From NCBI RefSeq assembly GCF_009857475.1, contig NZ_WWCJ01000009.1:124001-188000 (forward strand): a DNA stretch of 64,000 bases. Direction: 5' to 3'. Shown in pieces: positions 1 to 8,537 of the stretch. How positions within the stretch are numbered: the stretch's first letter is position 1; the number at the start of each line of letters is the position of its first letter. The stretch comes from Pseudoduganella guangdongensis. GTDB taxonomy: Bacteria; Pseudomonadota; Gammaproteobacteria; Burkholderiales; Burkholderiaceae_D. The notes beneath the pieces are model-generated. The model did not search any database, had not been told where the DNA came from, and saw only the letters and a list, made by a program, of their open reading frames with translations. Both the position numbers and the translations under genes were made by a program.

Positions 1-1048
1 GGCCCGGCATGAAGTAGTTCAGCACCACGCAGCTGCCCGTGGCCAGGGCGGACACGCCCAGCGCCGCCAGCGGCACGCCGCGCTGGTTGACCGCCAGCAG
101 GGCTTTCGGTGCATTGCCTTGCTTGGCCATGCCGTACAGCATGCGGCTGTTGGAGTAGACGCCGCTGTTGTAGACGGACAGGGCGGCGGTCAGCACCACC
201 ACGTTCAGCACGTGGGCCACGAATTTGGCGTCCAGGGCGTGGAAGATCATCACGAACGGGCTGCCGCCGTCGGCGACCTTGGTCCATGGGTAGAGCGAGA
301 GCAGCACGCCCAGCGCGCCCACGTAGAAGATCAGGATGCGGTAGATGGCCTGGTTGGTGGCCTGCGGGATGCTCTTGGACGGGTTGTCGGCTTCGGCGGC
401 GGTGATGCCGATCAGTTCCAGCCCGCCATAGGAGAACATGATGACGGCCATGGCCATCACCAGCCCGCTGGCGCCGTTGGGGAAGAAGCCGCCGTGCTGC
501 CACAGGTTGGCCACCGTCGCTTCGGGACCGGCGTTGCCGGAGGCCAGCAGGTAGACGCCGAACACGATCATGCCGACCACCGCCACCACCTTGATGATGG
601 CGAACCAGAATTCCATCTCGCCGAAGGCGCGCACATTGGCCAGGCTGATGGCGTTAATGGCCAGGAAGAAGACCAGGGCGCTGACCCAGTGCGGCAGGTC
701 GGGCAGCCAGAATTCCATGTACTTGCTGACCGCCGTCAGCTCTGCCATGCTGACCAGTACATACAGCACCCAGTAGTTCCAGCCCGACATGAAGCCGGCC
801 ATGTGGCCGCAGTATTTGTTGGCGAAGTAGCTGAAGGAGCCTGCCACCGGTTCGTCCACCACCATCTCGCCCAACTGGCGCATGATGAGGAAGGCGATCA
901 AGCCCGCGATTGCGTAGCCAAGCAGCACGGAGGGCCCGGCCATCTTGATGGTTTGCGCGATGCCCAGGAATAGGCCGGTACCAATGGCGCCGCCCAGCGC
1001 GATCAACTGGATATGGCGGCTTTTCAGGCCCCGTTTCAGTTCTGTCAT
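1..1048 (-). CDS. AroP/PheP-type aromatic amino acid permease, C-terminal part cut by the window edge
   Basis: This is an inner-membrane proton symporter of the amino acid transporter (AAT) family, probably importing phenylalanine, tyrosine or tryptophan. The N-terminus carries the family block LKRGLKSRHIQLIALGGAIG followed by GTGLFLG, and later GSFSYFANKY, GWNYWVLY, INAINL, FGEMEFWFAIIKV and GITAAEADNP, which follow AroP and PheP nearly word for word. About 349 residues are present and the rest lies beyond base 1. The start is ATG with the codon at 1046-1048. It is divergent from the beta-CASP gene. AroP and PheP cannot be told apart without a database comparison. Confidence 0.9.
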   Translation of the reverse strand, partial: MTELKRGLKSRHIQLIALGGAIGTGLFLGIAQTIKMAGPSVLLGYAIAGLIAFLIMRQLGEMVVDEPVAGSFSYFANKYCGHMAGFMSGWNYWVLYVLVSMAELTAVSKYMEFWLPDLPHWVSALVFFLAINAISLANVRAFGEMEFWFAIIKVVAVVGMIVFGVYLLASGNAGPEATVANLWQHGGFFPNGASGLVMAMAVIMFSYGGLELIGITAAEADNPSKSIPQATNQAIYRILIFYVGALGVLLSLYPWTKVADGGSPFVMIFHALDAKFVAHVLNVVVLTAALSVYNSGVYSNSRMLYGMAKQGNAPKALLAVNQRGVPLAALGVSALATGSCVVLNYFMPG

Positions 1049-1185
1049 GTATGGCGTCCTGCTAAGAAAATGGTGAAAGGCCCTGATTCTACACGTTGTT
1101 GTGATTAGTGCATTGCCGCTTTTTGCCCACAGACTCCTTGATATGGATCAAACAATTTGCGCGGCGGCTTGGATATGCTGCAAAC

Positions 1186-2550
1186 ATGCTTACTCTAAAG
1201 TTCCTCGGTGCCACCGGCACCGTCACCGGTTCCAAATACCTGCTGCGCCACGGCGACGAGCAGGTGCTGGTCGACTGCGGCCTGTTCCAGGGCTTTAAGC
1301 AGCTGCGGCTGCGCAACTGGGACGCGTTCCCGGTGCTGCCGGCGGCCATCCGCAGCGTGGTGCTGACCCACGCCCACCTCGACCACAGCGGCTTTTTGCC
1401 GGTGCTGGTGAGCGCCGGTTTCCGCGGCAAGGTGTACTGCACCGAGGCCACGCGCGACCTGTGCCGCATCCTGCTGCCGGACAGCGGCCGCCTGCTGGAG
1501 GAGGAGGCGCTGTATGCCAACCGCCACAACTACTCCAAACATAAGCCGGCCTTGCCGCTGTATTCGGAGGCCGATGCGCTGCGCGCGCTGGAGCACCTGG
1601 TGGCGGTGCCGGTCGGCCACGAGTTCGCGCCGGCGCCGGGCATGACGGCGCGCCTGCAGCTGGCGGGCCATATCCTGGGGGCGGCCTCGGTGGCGATCGA
1701 ATGCGAGGGCCGGCGCATCCTGTTCTCGGGCGACCTGGGGCGGCCGAACGATCCGATCATGCGCGCGCCGACGGCGCTGGGGCCGTGCGACTACCTGGTG
1801 GTGGAGTCGACCTACGGCGACCGGCGCCACGAGGCCATCGACCCGAGCGCGCGGCTGGCGGACATCATCGGCAAGACGGCGGCGCGCGGCGGGGTGACGG
1901 TGATCCCTTCCTTCGCGGTGGGCCGGGCGCAGGAGCTGCTGCATGAAATCGGCCAGCTGAAACGGGCCGGCGCCATCCCGGCGGCACTGCCGGTCTACCT
2001 GAACAGCCCGATGGCGGTGGATGCGACCAAGCTGTATGTCAAGCACCACGGCCAGCACCGGCTGGACGCGCAGGCCTGCCGCGCGCTGGGACAGGTGGCC
2101 CACGTGGTCAACAGCGTGGAGGAGTCGATGGCGCTGAACCGGCGCCAGGCGCCCATGGTCATCATCGCCGCCAGCGGCATGGCCACCGGCGGCCGCGTGC
2201 TGCACCACCTGAAGGCCTTCGCGGGCGACGCGCGCAACACCATCCTGTTCTCAGGCTTCCAGGCGGCGGGGACGCGCGGCGCGCGCATGCTGGCGGGCGA
2301 GACCTCGGTCAAGATCCATGGCGAGTACTACCCGGTGCGGGCGCGGGTGGAGATGATCGGCAACCTGTCGGCGCACGCCGATGCCGATGAAATCATGGCC
2401 TGGCTGGCACCCGCACCCGCCGCGCCGCGCCAGTGCTTTGTGACGCACGGCGAGCCGGCGGCGGCCGATGCGCTGCGCCGGCGCATCGGCGAGCAGCTGC
2501 ACTGGCCTTGCCGGGTGCCCGAGTACCTGGAAGAAGTCGTGCTGGATTAG
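1186..2550 (+). CDS. Beta-CASP metallo-beta-lactamase-fold ribonuclease-like hydrolase
   Basis: This 454-residue protein belongs to the YSH1/RNase J-like group of MBL-fold nucleic-acid hydrolases and probably acts on RNA in the cytoplasm. It starts MLTLKFLGATGTVTGSKYLL, has the zinc motif THAHLDHSG near residue 64, a DSGRLLEEEA segment, and the beta-CASP blocks FAVGRAQELL, SPMAVDATKLY and ASGMATGGRVLHHLK, ending with a late NLSAHADADE motif. ATG 1186 was chosen because homologues begin at this methionine; an in-frame extension upstream would add about 26 unlike residues. The next gene follows 8 bp later, which suggests co-transcription with the PAS-GGDEF gene and probably the thymidine phosphorylase. 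Confidence 0.88.
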   Translation: MLTLKFLGATGTVTGSKYLLRHGDEQVLVDCGLFQGFKQLRLRNWDAFPVLPAAIRSVVLTHAHLDHSGFLPVLVSAGFRGKVYCTEATRDLCRILLPDSGRLLEEEALYANRHNYSKHKPALPLYSEADALRALEHLVAVPVGHEFAPAPGMTARLQLAGHILGAASVAIECEGRRILFSGDLGRPNDPIMRAPTALGPCDYLVVESTYGDRRHEAIDPSARLADIIGKTAARGGVTVIPSFAVGRAQELLHEIGQLKRAGAIPAALPVYLNSPMAVDATKLYVKHHGQHRLDAQACRALGQVAHVVNSVEESMALNRRQAPMVIIAASGMATGGRVLHHLKAFAGDARNTILFSGFQAAGTRGARMLAGETSVKIHGEYYPVRARVEMIGNLSAHADADEIMAWLAPAPAAPRQCFVTHGEPAAADALRRRIGEQLHWPCRVPEYLEEVVLD

Positions 2551-2558
2551 GAGATGCC

Positions 2559-3518
2559 GTGTCCGGCGCTTTGCACCAATTGTTTCACAGCCTGGCGCGC
2601 AAGTTGCGCCGGCAGCGGCGCGAGTCCAAGGCGCGCCAGCGCCTGATGGCCAGCGTGTTCGAGGCGACGGCGGAGGGTATCCTGATCGTCGGGCACGATA
2701 TGCGCATCGTGGAAGTCAACCGCGCCTTCCTGGCCATGAGCGGCTACACCCGGCATGAGCTGCTGGGACGCCATCCGCGCATCATGCAGTCGGGCCGGCA
2801 GGACGCGGAATTCTACAAGGCCATGTGGCGCGCGCTGCTGGCCAACGGCCAGTGGCATGGCAAGATCTGGGACAAGCGGCGCGACGGCAGCCTGTTCGCG
2901 GCCCATGTGACGCTGAGCGCGGTGCATGACGAGCAGGGCGGGCTGCTGCACTACCTGGGCCTGTTCACCGACATCACCGACGAATGCCTGCAGCAGGAGG
3001 CGGTGGAGCAGATGGCCTTCGTCGATCCACTGACCCAGCTGCCGAACCGGCGCCTGATGCGCGACCGCCTGCTGCAGGCGCTGGCCTTCGCGGCGCGCAG
3101 CGATGCGCTGGTGGCGGTGTGCATGATGGACCTGGACGGCTTCAAGGCGGTCAACGATACGCTGGGCCACGGCGCGGGCGATGCGGTGCTGGTGGAGGTG
3201 GCGCGGCGGCTGCAGCAGGTGGTGCGCGCCAACGACACCGTGGCGCGCCTGGGCGGCGACGAATTCGTGCTGGTGCTGTCCGGCCTGGGCGCGGTGCAGG
3301 AGGCGGAGGAGGTGATCGAGCGCGCCCTGCACGCGGTGCGTTTCCCGATCACGCTGGAGGACGGCGCCGTGGCGCGCGTGTCGGCCAGCATCGGGCTGGC
3401 GGTGTATCCCGAGGACGGGCTGCTGCCGGAGGAGTTGTTACGGCGCAGCGATGCCGCGATGTACGCGGCCAAGCGGCAGGGGCGCGATTGCTGCCGCCGC
3501 GCGCCGGCTTTGCAATGA
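2559..3518 (+). CDS. PAS-GGDEF diguanylate cyclase
   Basis: This 319-residue protein probably makes cyclic di-GMP in response to a signal sensed by its PAS domain. A PAS domain spans roughly residues 25-145 (motifs TAEGILIVGHDMRIVEVN and GYTRHELLGRHPRIM), followed by GGDEF at about 232-236. The inhibitory I-site RAND lies exactly five residues before GGDEF, so both the active site and product feedback look intact. No membrane segment or signal peptide is visible, so it is probably cytoplasmic. The start is GTG at 2559, preceded by AGGAG with five bases of spacing. It lies between the beta-CASP gene and the phosphorylase gene in one direction. Confidence 0.85.
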   Translation: MSGALHQLFHSLARKLRRQRRESKARQRLMASVFEATAEGILIVGHDMRIVEVNRAFLAMSGYTRHELLGRHPRIMQSGRQDAEFYKAMWRALLANGQWHGKIWDKRRDGSLFAAHVTLSAVHDEQGGLLHYLGLFTDITDECLQQEAVEQMAFVDPLTQLPNRRLMRDRLLQALAFAARSDALVAVCMMDLDGFKAVNDTLGHGAGDAVLVEVARRLQQVVRANDTVARLGGDEFVLVLSGLGAVQEAEEVIERALHAVRFPITLEDGAVARVSASIGLAVYPEDGLLPEELLRRSDAAMYAAKRQGRDCCRRAPALQ

Positions 3519-3527
3519 GGAGGATGA

Positions 3528-5027
3528 ATGGCTTATGTACTGCAGGCCCGCCGCTTGGGCATCGACACTTACCAGCAGCCGGTGGCTTACCTGCGGCGCG
3601 ACGGCGCCGTATGCAAGGCCGAGGGCTTCGAGGCGCAGTCGCGCGTCGAGCTGCAGTGCGGCACGCGCGTGGTGGCGGCCACGCTAAATGTGGTCGATGG
3701 CGCGCTGCTGAACGGGCAGGAAGTGGGCTTGTCGGAGGCGGCCTGGGAGGCGCTGGGCGCGGACGGCGCGGCGGCGGTGACGGTGCGCCATGCGGCGCCG
3801 CTGGCTTCCTTCGCGGCGGTGCGCGGCAAGATCCATGGCCGGCCGCTGGACGATGCGGCGGCGCAGGCCATCGTGGCCGATATCGCGGGCGGGCGCTATC
3901 CGGACATCCACCTGGCCAGCTTTATCACCGCCTGCTCGGGCAACCGGCTCGACCTGGCCGAGACCATCGCCCTGACCGGCGCCATGGCGGCGGTCGGGCA
4001 GCGCATGCAGTGGCCGTCGCCGGTGGTGGTGGACAAGCATTGCGTGGGCGGCTTGCCGGGCAACCGCACCACGCTGCTGGTGGTGCCGATCGTGGCCGCC
4101 TGCGGCATGACCATGCCCAAGACCTCCTCGCGCGCCATCACCTCGCCGGCCGGCACGGCCGACACCATGGAAACGCTGGCGCCGGTGGCGATCGGCATCG
4201 ACGGCATGCGGCGCGTGGTGGAGCGCGAGGGCGGCTGCATCGTGTGGGGCGGCAGCGTAACGTTAAGCCCGGCGGACGATGTGCTGATCCGGGTCGAGCG
4301 GCCGCTGGAACTCGATAGCGACGGCTTGCTGGTGTCCTCCGTGCTGTCGAAAAAGCTGGCGGCCGGCGCCAGCCATGTGCTGATCGATATCCCGGTCGGG
4401 CGCACCGCCAAGGTGCGTTCGGAACAGGCGGCGCAGGCCCTGGCCGCGCGCCTGGAAGCGGCCGGCCGCGCGCTCGGCCTGGCGGTGCGCTGCGTGGTGA
4501 GCGACGGCAGCCAGCCGGTGGGCGTGGGCATCGGCCCGGCGCTGGAGGCAATGGACGTGCTGGCGGTGCTGCAAAACGCTGCCAGCGCGCCGCAGGACTT
4601 GCGCCAGCGCGCGCTGGTGCTGGCGGCCGCGGTGCTGGAACTGGGCGGGCGCGCGGCGCCGGGCGCGGGCCTGGCATTGGCGACCCAGGTGCTTGATTCC
4701 GGCACGGCCTGGGCCAAATTCCAGGCCATTTGCGCGGCCCAGGGCGGCTTGCGCGAGCCGCCGCGCGCGCCTTGCACGCATGTGCTGGAAGCGCGCCACA
4801 GCGGGCGCGTGGTGGCGGTCGACAACCGTAAGCTGGCCACCCTGGCCAAGCTGGCCGGTGCGCCGCACGCGGCGGCGGCGGGTGTGCGCTTCTTCGCGCC
4901 GCTGGGCAGCCGGCTGGAAGTGGGGCAGCCGGTGCTTACCGTCCATGCCGACTCGCCGGGCGAGCTGGCCTATGCGCTGGAATACGCCGCGGCGCAAAGC
5001 AACCTGGTGACGGTGGAGGATGTATGA
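3528..5027 (+). CDS. Thymidine phosphorylase, type 2 (AMP-phosphorylase-like) family
   Basis: This 499-residue cytoplasmic enzyme belongs to the longer thymidine-phosphorylase class related to archaeal AMP phosphorylase; it would cleave a nucleoside or nucleotide with phosphate. Residues 1-85 form the extra N-terminal domain, and the catalytic part shows GKIHGRPLDD, FITACSGNRL, VDKHCVGGLPGNRTTL and PKTSSRAITSPAGTADTME, the phosphate/substrate region of the family. The start ATG 3528 follows a GGAGGA ribosome site ten bases after the upstream stop. Its stop overlaps the next gene in ATGA. Whether the natural substrate is thymidine or AMP cannot be decided from sequence alone. Confidence 0.88.
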   Translation: MAYVLQARRLGIDTYQQPVAYLRRDGAVCKAEGFEAQSRVELQCGTRVVAATLNVVDGALLNGQEVGLSEAAWEALGADGAAAVTVRHAAPLASFAAVRGKIHGRPLDDAAAQAIVADIAGGRYPDIHLASFITACSGNRLDLAETIALTGAMAAVGQRMQWPSPVVVDKHCVGGLPGNRTTLLVVPIVAACGMTMPKTSSRAITSPAGTADTMETLAPVAIGIDGMRRVVEREGGCIVWGGSVTLSPADDVLIRVERPLELDSDGLLVSSVLSKKLAAGASHVLIDIPVGRTAKVRSEQAAQALAARLEAAGRALGLAVRCVVSDGSQPVGVGIGPALEAMDVLAVLQNAASAPQDLRQRALVLAAAVLELGGRAAPGAGLALATQVLDSGTAWAKFQAICAAQGGLREPPRAPCTHVLEARHSGRVVAVDNRKLATLAKLAGAPHAAAAGVRFFAPLGSRLEVGQPVLTVHADSPGELAYALEYAAAQSNLVTVEDV

Positions 5028-5608
5028 GCCATATCCTGCTGATCCAGGGCCATCCCGACCCGGCCGGCGGCCATTTATGCCATGCGCTGGCGGACGCCTA
5101 CCAGGCGGGCGCGCAGGCGGCCGGCCATGCGGTGCAGGTGGTCACGCCGGCCTTGCTGGACTTCGCCTTGCTGGCCAATGGCCTTGAATGGGAAGAGGGC
5201 GCGCTGCCGCCCGCGCTGGCGCCGGCGCAGCAAGCCATAACGCAGGCGCAGCATATCGTGCTTATCTACCCGCTCTGGCTGGGCGACATGCCGGCCCGCT
5301 TGAAGGCTTTCCTGGAGCAGGTGGCGCGGCCCGGCTTCGCGTTGGCGCGCAAGGCGAAGAACCCGCTGCATGCGGGACTGCTGGCGGGGCGCAGCGCGCG
5401 CGTGGTGGTGACCATGGGCATGCCGGCACTGTTCTATCGCTGGTATTACGGCGCCCACAGCCTGAAATCGCTGGAGCGCAATATCCTCAACTTCGTCGGC
5501 ATCGCGCCGGTGCGCAATACGCTGGTGGGCGGCGCCGGGCAGATGGCGGCGGCCGACGTGGCGACCTGGCGCCGGCGCCTGCAGCTGCTGGGCGCGAAAG
5601 GGATCTAG
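5024..5608 (+). CDS. Flavodoxin-fold NAD(P)H oxidoreductase (NQO/MdaB/KefF-like)
   Basis: This 194-residue protein has the flavodoxin-like fold of two-electron quinone reductases. The FMN phosphate-binding start is ILLIQGHPDPAGGHLCHAL, followed by a central IVLIYPLWLGDMPARLKAFL block and VTMGMPALFYRW, all typical of the MdaB/KefF family. It overlaps the thymidine phosphorylase stop by four bases, so the two genes are probably translationally coupled, though no metabolic link is obvious. Its TAG stop lies in the palindrome CTAG at 5605-5608, which also supplies the stop of the convergent gene on the other strand. Confidence 0.85.
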   Translation: MSHILLIQGHPDPAGGHLCHALADAYQAGAQAAGHAVQVVTPALLDFALLANGLEWEEGALPPALAPAQQAITQAQHIVLIYPLWLGDMPARLKAFLEQVARPGFALARKAKNPLHAGLLAGRSARVVVTMGMPALFYRWYYGAHSLKSLERNILNFVGIAPVRNTLVGGAGQMAAADVATWRRRLQLLGAKGI

Positions 5609-6366
5609 CGGCGCCCGGCTTCGCCGCGCGCGTTGACGCTGGCGATGGCGCGGTTCAGGCGCTCCATGCTGGCGGCGGGAACGTCGCGGCTGCAGACGAA
5701 GTAGCGCTTCAGGCCGGGCGGCATGTCGGTGAACTCGGTCAGGACCAGCGATTGCAGTTCGGGGAACTTCTGGCGCAGGTAGCCCCAGTCTTCACGGTCA
5801 ACGAAGAGGAAATCGGCGCGGCCGGCCGCCAGCATGCGGAACATGGCGGAGGTTTCCACGGTGCGCCGCATGACATGGTTCTCGCTGGCGGCAATCATGG
5901 GGTCGAGCTCCGGCCCGTAGGACACGCCGTCGATCACGGCCAGCGTCAGCGACTTGTCGGCCAGCAGCGATTTCACATTCGGGTGGGCGCGCACCCGCGC
6001 CACGGCGGACGGCACGGCCAGCACGGCATGCGGCTGGTCGGTGTGGACGGCGATGCTGTACTGCGCCACCGCTTCGCGTTCGGGCAAGCGGTACCAGCTG
6101 ATCGAGCAGTAGTTCTTCACGCCGTGGGTGAAATTGGCCCAGATGCGCTTTTGCGGTTCGCTGGCAAAGCGCACTGGCAGGCCCGCCGCGGCGAAAACCT
6201 GCTTTGCCTTCTCCAGCATAAAGCCTTTGGCCACCCCGTCCTCGTAATAGTAATAGGGCGCCTTCTCGCGCCACGAGACCGTGATGGGCGCCGCCGCGAA
6301 CGCCGGCAGCGCCGCCGGCGCGCAGGCGGCGGCCAGCAATGCAATGAAATATTTCTGCCACATCAT
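5605..6366 (-). CDS. Periplasmic solute-binding-protein-like (SBP family 3 type) protein
   Basis: This 253-residue protein resembles extracellular solute-binding proteins of the amino-acid type (family 3). A signal peptide (MMWQKYFIALLAAACAP onward) ends near AFAA at about residue 25. The mature part shows ITVSWREKAPYYYYEDGVAKG and ADFLFVDREDWGYL, typical of the two-lobed fold. No permease or ATPase genes adjoin it, so it may be a stand-alone sensor-type binding protein rather than a transporter part. The start was set at the double ATG at 6366/6363; a longer frame has no signal-peptide logic. It is divergent from amn with only 40 bases between. Confidence 0.75.
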   Translation of the reverse strand: MMWQKYFIALLAAACAPAALPAFAAAPITVSWREKAPYYYYEDGVAKGFMLEKAKQVFAAAGLPVRFASEPQKRIWANFTHGVKNYCSISWYRLPEREAVAQYSIAVHTDQPHAVLAVPSAVARVRAHPNVKSLLADKSLTLAVIDGVSYGPELDPMIAASENHVMRRTVETSAMFRMLAAGRADFLFVDREDWGYLRQKFPELQSLVLTEFTDMPPGLKRYFVCSRDVPAASMERLNRAIASVNARGEAGRR

Positions 6367-6406
6367 GCAATTATAATAGTATGTAGCCAGTCGAAAGGAG
6401 TTGCAG

Positions 6407-7897
6407 ATGTTCAGCCGTCCCCACGTAGCACCCCGCATGTTTGATGATCCCTCGGCGGCACTGGCCCAGGTCCGCGCGATTTACGACGACAGCATCCGCT
6501 TCCTGCGCGAATCCCTGCAGCGCTTCGTCGAGGGCGAGACGCCCAGCGAGCGGGTACGCGCCTGCTATCCCTATGTGCGGGTGCAGAGCGACACCGTGGT
6601 GCGCGCCGATTCGCGCCTGTCGTTCGGCTTTGTGGCCGGCCCGGGCGCCTTTGAAACCACGCTGACGCGCCCCGACCTGTTCGAGCGCTACTACACCGAG
6701 CAGTTCCGCCTCCTGCTGAACAACCACGGGCAGCAGCAGATGCAGATCGAGGTGGGCTTGAGCTCCGAACCGATCCCGGTGCACTTCTCGTTCGCCGAGC
6801 ATGACCATATCGAGGGCAGTCTGAGCGCCGAGCGCCGCCTGCTGATGCGCGATGTGTTCGACCTGCCCAACCTGGCCGCCATGGATGACGGCATCGCCAA
6901 CGGCACCTACGAGGCGCCGCCCGGGGAGGCGCAGCCGCTGTCGCTGTTTACCGCGCCGCGCGTCGACTACTCGCTGCAGCGCCTGCGCCACTACACCGGC
7001 ACTTCGCCCGAGCATTTCCAGAAGTTCGTGCTGTTCACGAACTACCAGTTCTACATCGATGAATTCGTGCGCCTGGGCCATGAGCTGATGGCCAGCCCGG
7101 ACAACGACGGCTATGTGGCCTTCGTCCAGCCGGGCAATATCGTCACGCGCCGCGTCGGCCACTCCATGCAGCCGGGCGACGACCTGGGCGCCGCGCCGCC
7201 GCGCCTGCCGCAGATGCCGGGCTACCACCTGGTGCGCGCCGACGGCAGCGGCATCAGCATGGTGAATATCGGCGTCGGCCCGGCCAACGCCAAGACGGCG
7301 ACCGACCATATCGCGGTGCTGCGCCCGCATGCCTGGCTGATGCTGGGCCACTGCGCCGGCCTGCGCAACACGCAGCAACTGGGCGACTACGTGCTGGCGC
7401 ACGGCTATGTGCGCGAGGACCATGTGCTGGACGAGGACTTGCCGCTGTGGGTGCCGATCCCGGCGCTGGCCGAGGTGCAGGTGGCGATTGAATCGGCGGT
7501 GAAGGAAGTGACGCAGCTCGATGGCCACGACCTGAAACGGGTGCTGCGCACCGGCACCGTGGCCAGCACCGACAACCGCAACTGGGAGCTGCTGCCGCAG
7601 CGCACGCCGGAGCGCCGCTTCAGCCAGAGCAGGGCGGTGGCGCTGGACATGGAAAGCGCCACCATCGCCGCCAATGGCTTCCGCTTCCGCGTCCCGTACG
7701 GCACCTTGCTGTGCGTGAGCGACAAGCCGCTGCACGGCGAGATCAAGCTGCCCGGCATGGCCAACCAGTTCTACCGCGACCGGGTCGACCAGCACCTGCG
7801 CATCGGCATCCGCGCGCTGGAGCTGCTGCGCGGCCTGGGTTCGGACAAGCTGCACAGCCGCAAGCTGCGCAGCTTCGCCGAGGTGGCTTTCCAGTAG
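6407..7897 (+). CDS. amn: AMP nucleosidase
   Basis: AMP nucleosidase hydrolyses AMP to adenine and ribose 5-phosphate and helps set the adenylate pool. The 496-residue product matches the usual length (about 480-500). It shows the N-terminal Amn domain (RVRACYPYVRVQ, FGFVAGPGAFETTLTRPDLF) and a C-terminal nucleoside-phosphorylase-like domain (VNIGVGPANAKTATDHIAVL, GHCAGLRNTQQLGDYVLA, ALDMESATIAANGFRFRVPY, CVSDKPLHGEIKL). ATG 6407 follows AAAGGAG with six bases of spacing and is preferred to TTG 6401. The convergent CPBP gene ends three bases beyond its stop. Confidence 0.95.
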   Translation: MFSRPHVAPRMFDDPSAALAQVRAIYDDSIRFLRESLQRFVEGETPSERVRACYPYVRVQSDTVVRADSRLSFGFVAGPGAFETTLTRPDLFERYYTEQFRLLLNNHGQQQMQIEVGLSSEPIPVHFSFAEHDHIEGSLSAERRLLMRDVFDLPNLAAMDDGIANGTYEAPPGEAQPLSLFTAPRVDYSLQRLRHYTGTSPEHFQKFVLFTNYQFYIDEFVRLGHELMASPDNDGYVAFVQPGNIVTRRVGHSMQPGDDLGAAPPRLPQMPGYHLVRADGSGISMVNIGVGPANAKTATDHIAVLRPHAWLMLGHCAGLRNTQQLGDYVLAHGYVREDHVLDEDLPLWVPIPALAEVQVAIESAVKEVTQLDGHDLKRVLRTGTVASTDNRNWELLPQRTPERRFSQSRAVALDMESATIAANGFRFRVPYGTLLCVSDKPLHGEIKLPGMANQFYRDRVDQHLRIGIRALELLRGLGSDKLHSRKLRSFAEVAFQ

Positions 7898-7900
7898 CGC

Positions 7901-8470
7901 TCAGCGCCCCTGCCGGGCGGCCAGGCGCCGCACGATGAGCAGGCCGACAATGTCGATGATGGTGTGCGCCACCATCATCGCCAGCAGCCCGATATACTCA
8001 AAGCCCAGGCCGAAGGCCAGCGCCATGCCGAGCACGCCGCTCGCCTGCAGCAAGGCTGCGCGGTCGATGCGGTGGAATTCATAGGCGCGCGCATGGGCCA
8101 GCAGGAACAGCAGGCTGGCGCCCCAAATGCCGATCAGCGGCTGCAGCGCCGCGCGAAACAGCAGTTCTTCCGAAATTCCCGCCCCCAGCGAAATCCAGGC
8201 CGGGTTCCAGCCCGAGAGGTCGAGCCGCGCATAACTGGCCGTGGTGCGCTGCACCGCCTCGGCCGAGGGTTGGCGCAAGCTGGATACGGCCGACACCAGG
8301 CCGATGGCCAAGCCCAGCGCCGCGCCCAGAGCGAGCTGGTCAAGCCATGGCATGCCGGCCAGCAGGACCTGGGCCAGGGGCTGCGGGTGCGCGAAGTGGA
8401 TGATGACGAGCCCAAGCGCGGCCAGGGTGGCGCAACTGAACAGCTGTGAACGCAGCGAATATTTTTCCAT
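7901..8470 (-). CDS. CPBP-family intramembrane metalloprotease (CAAX protease-like)
   Basis: This 189-residue membrane protein has the motifs of the CPBP (Abi/Rce1) family: EELLFR (EExxxR) in the middle, FLLAHA (FxxxH) about 20 residues later, and HTIID near the C-terminus. At least four hydrophobic segments are visible, the first at about residues 10-30. Bacterial members are proposed peptidases with roles in prenylated-peptide or bacteriocin processing, but the substrate here is unknown. It stands alone between amn (convergent) and the S10 peptidase gene (divergent). Confidence 0.8.
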   Translation of the reverse strand: MEKYSLRSQLFSCATLAALGLVIIHFAHPQPLAQVLLAGMPWLDQLALGAALGLAIGLVSAVSSLRQPSAEAVQRTTASYARLDLSGWNPAWISLGAGISEELLFRAALQPLIGIWGASLLFLLAHARAYEFHRIDRAALLQASGVLGMALAFGLGFEYIGLLAMMVAHTIIDIVGLLIVRRLAARQGR

Positions 8471-8537
8471 TCGACACTGGTAATATAAAAACGATAACTA
8501 TAATATAGGGAAAAACAAGGCATAACAGGAGACGAGG

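Noticed and set aside
4138..4677. Pro/Arg-rich minus-strand ORF inside the thymidine phosphorylase gene
   Set aside because: Composition is an artefact of the opposite frame; the plus-strand frame has full family motifs.
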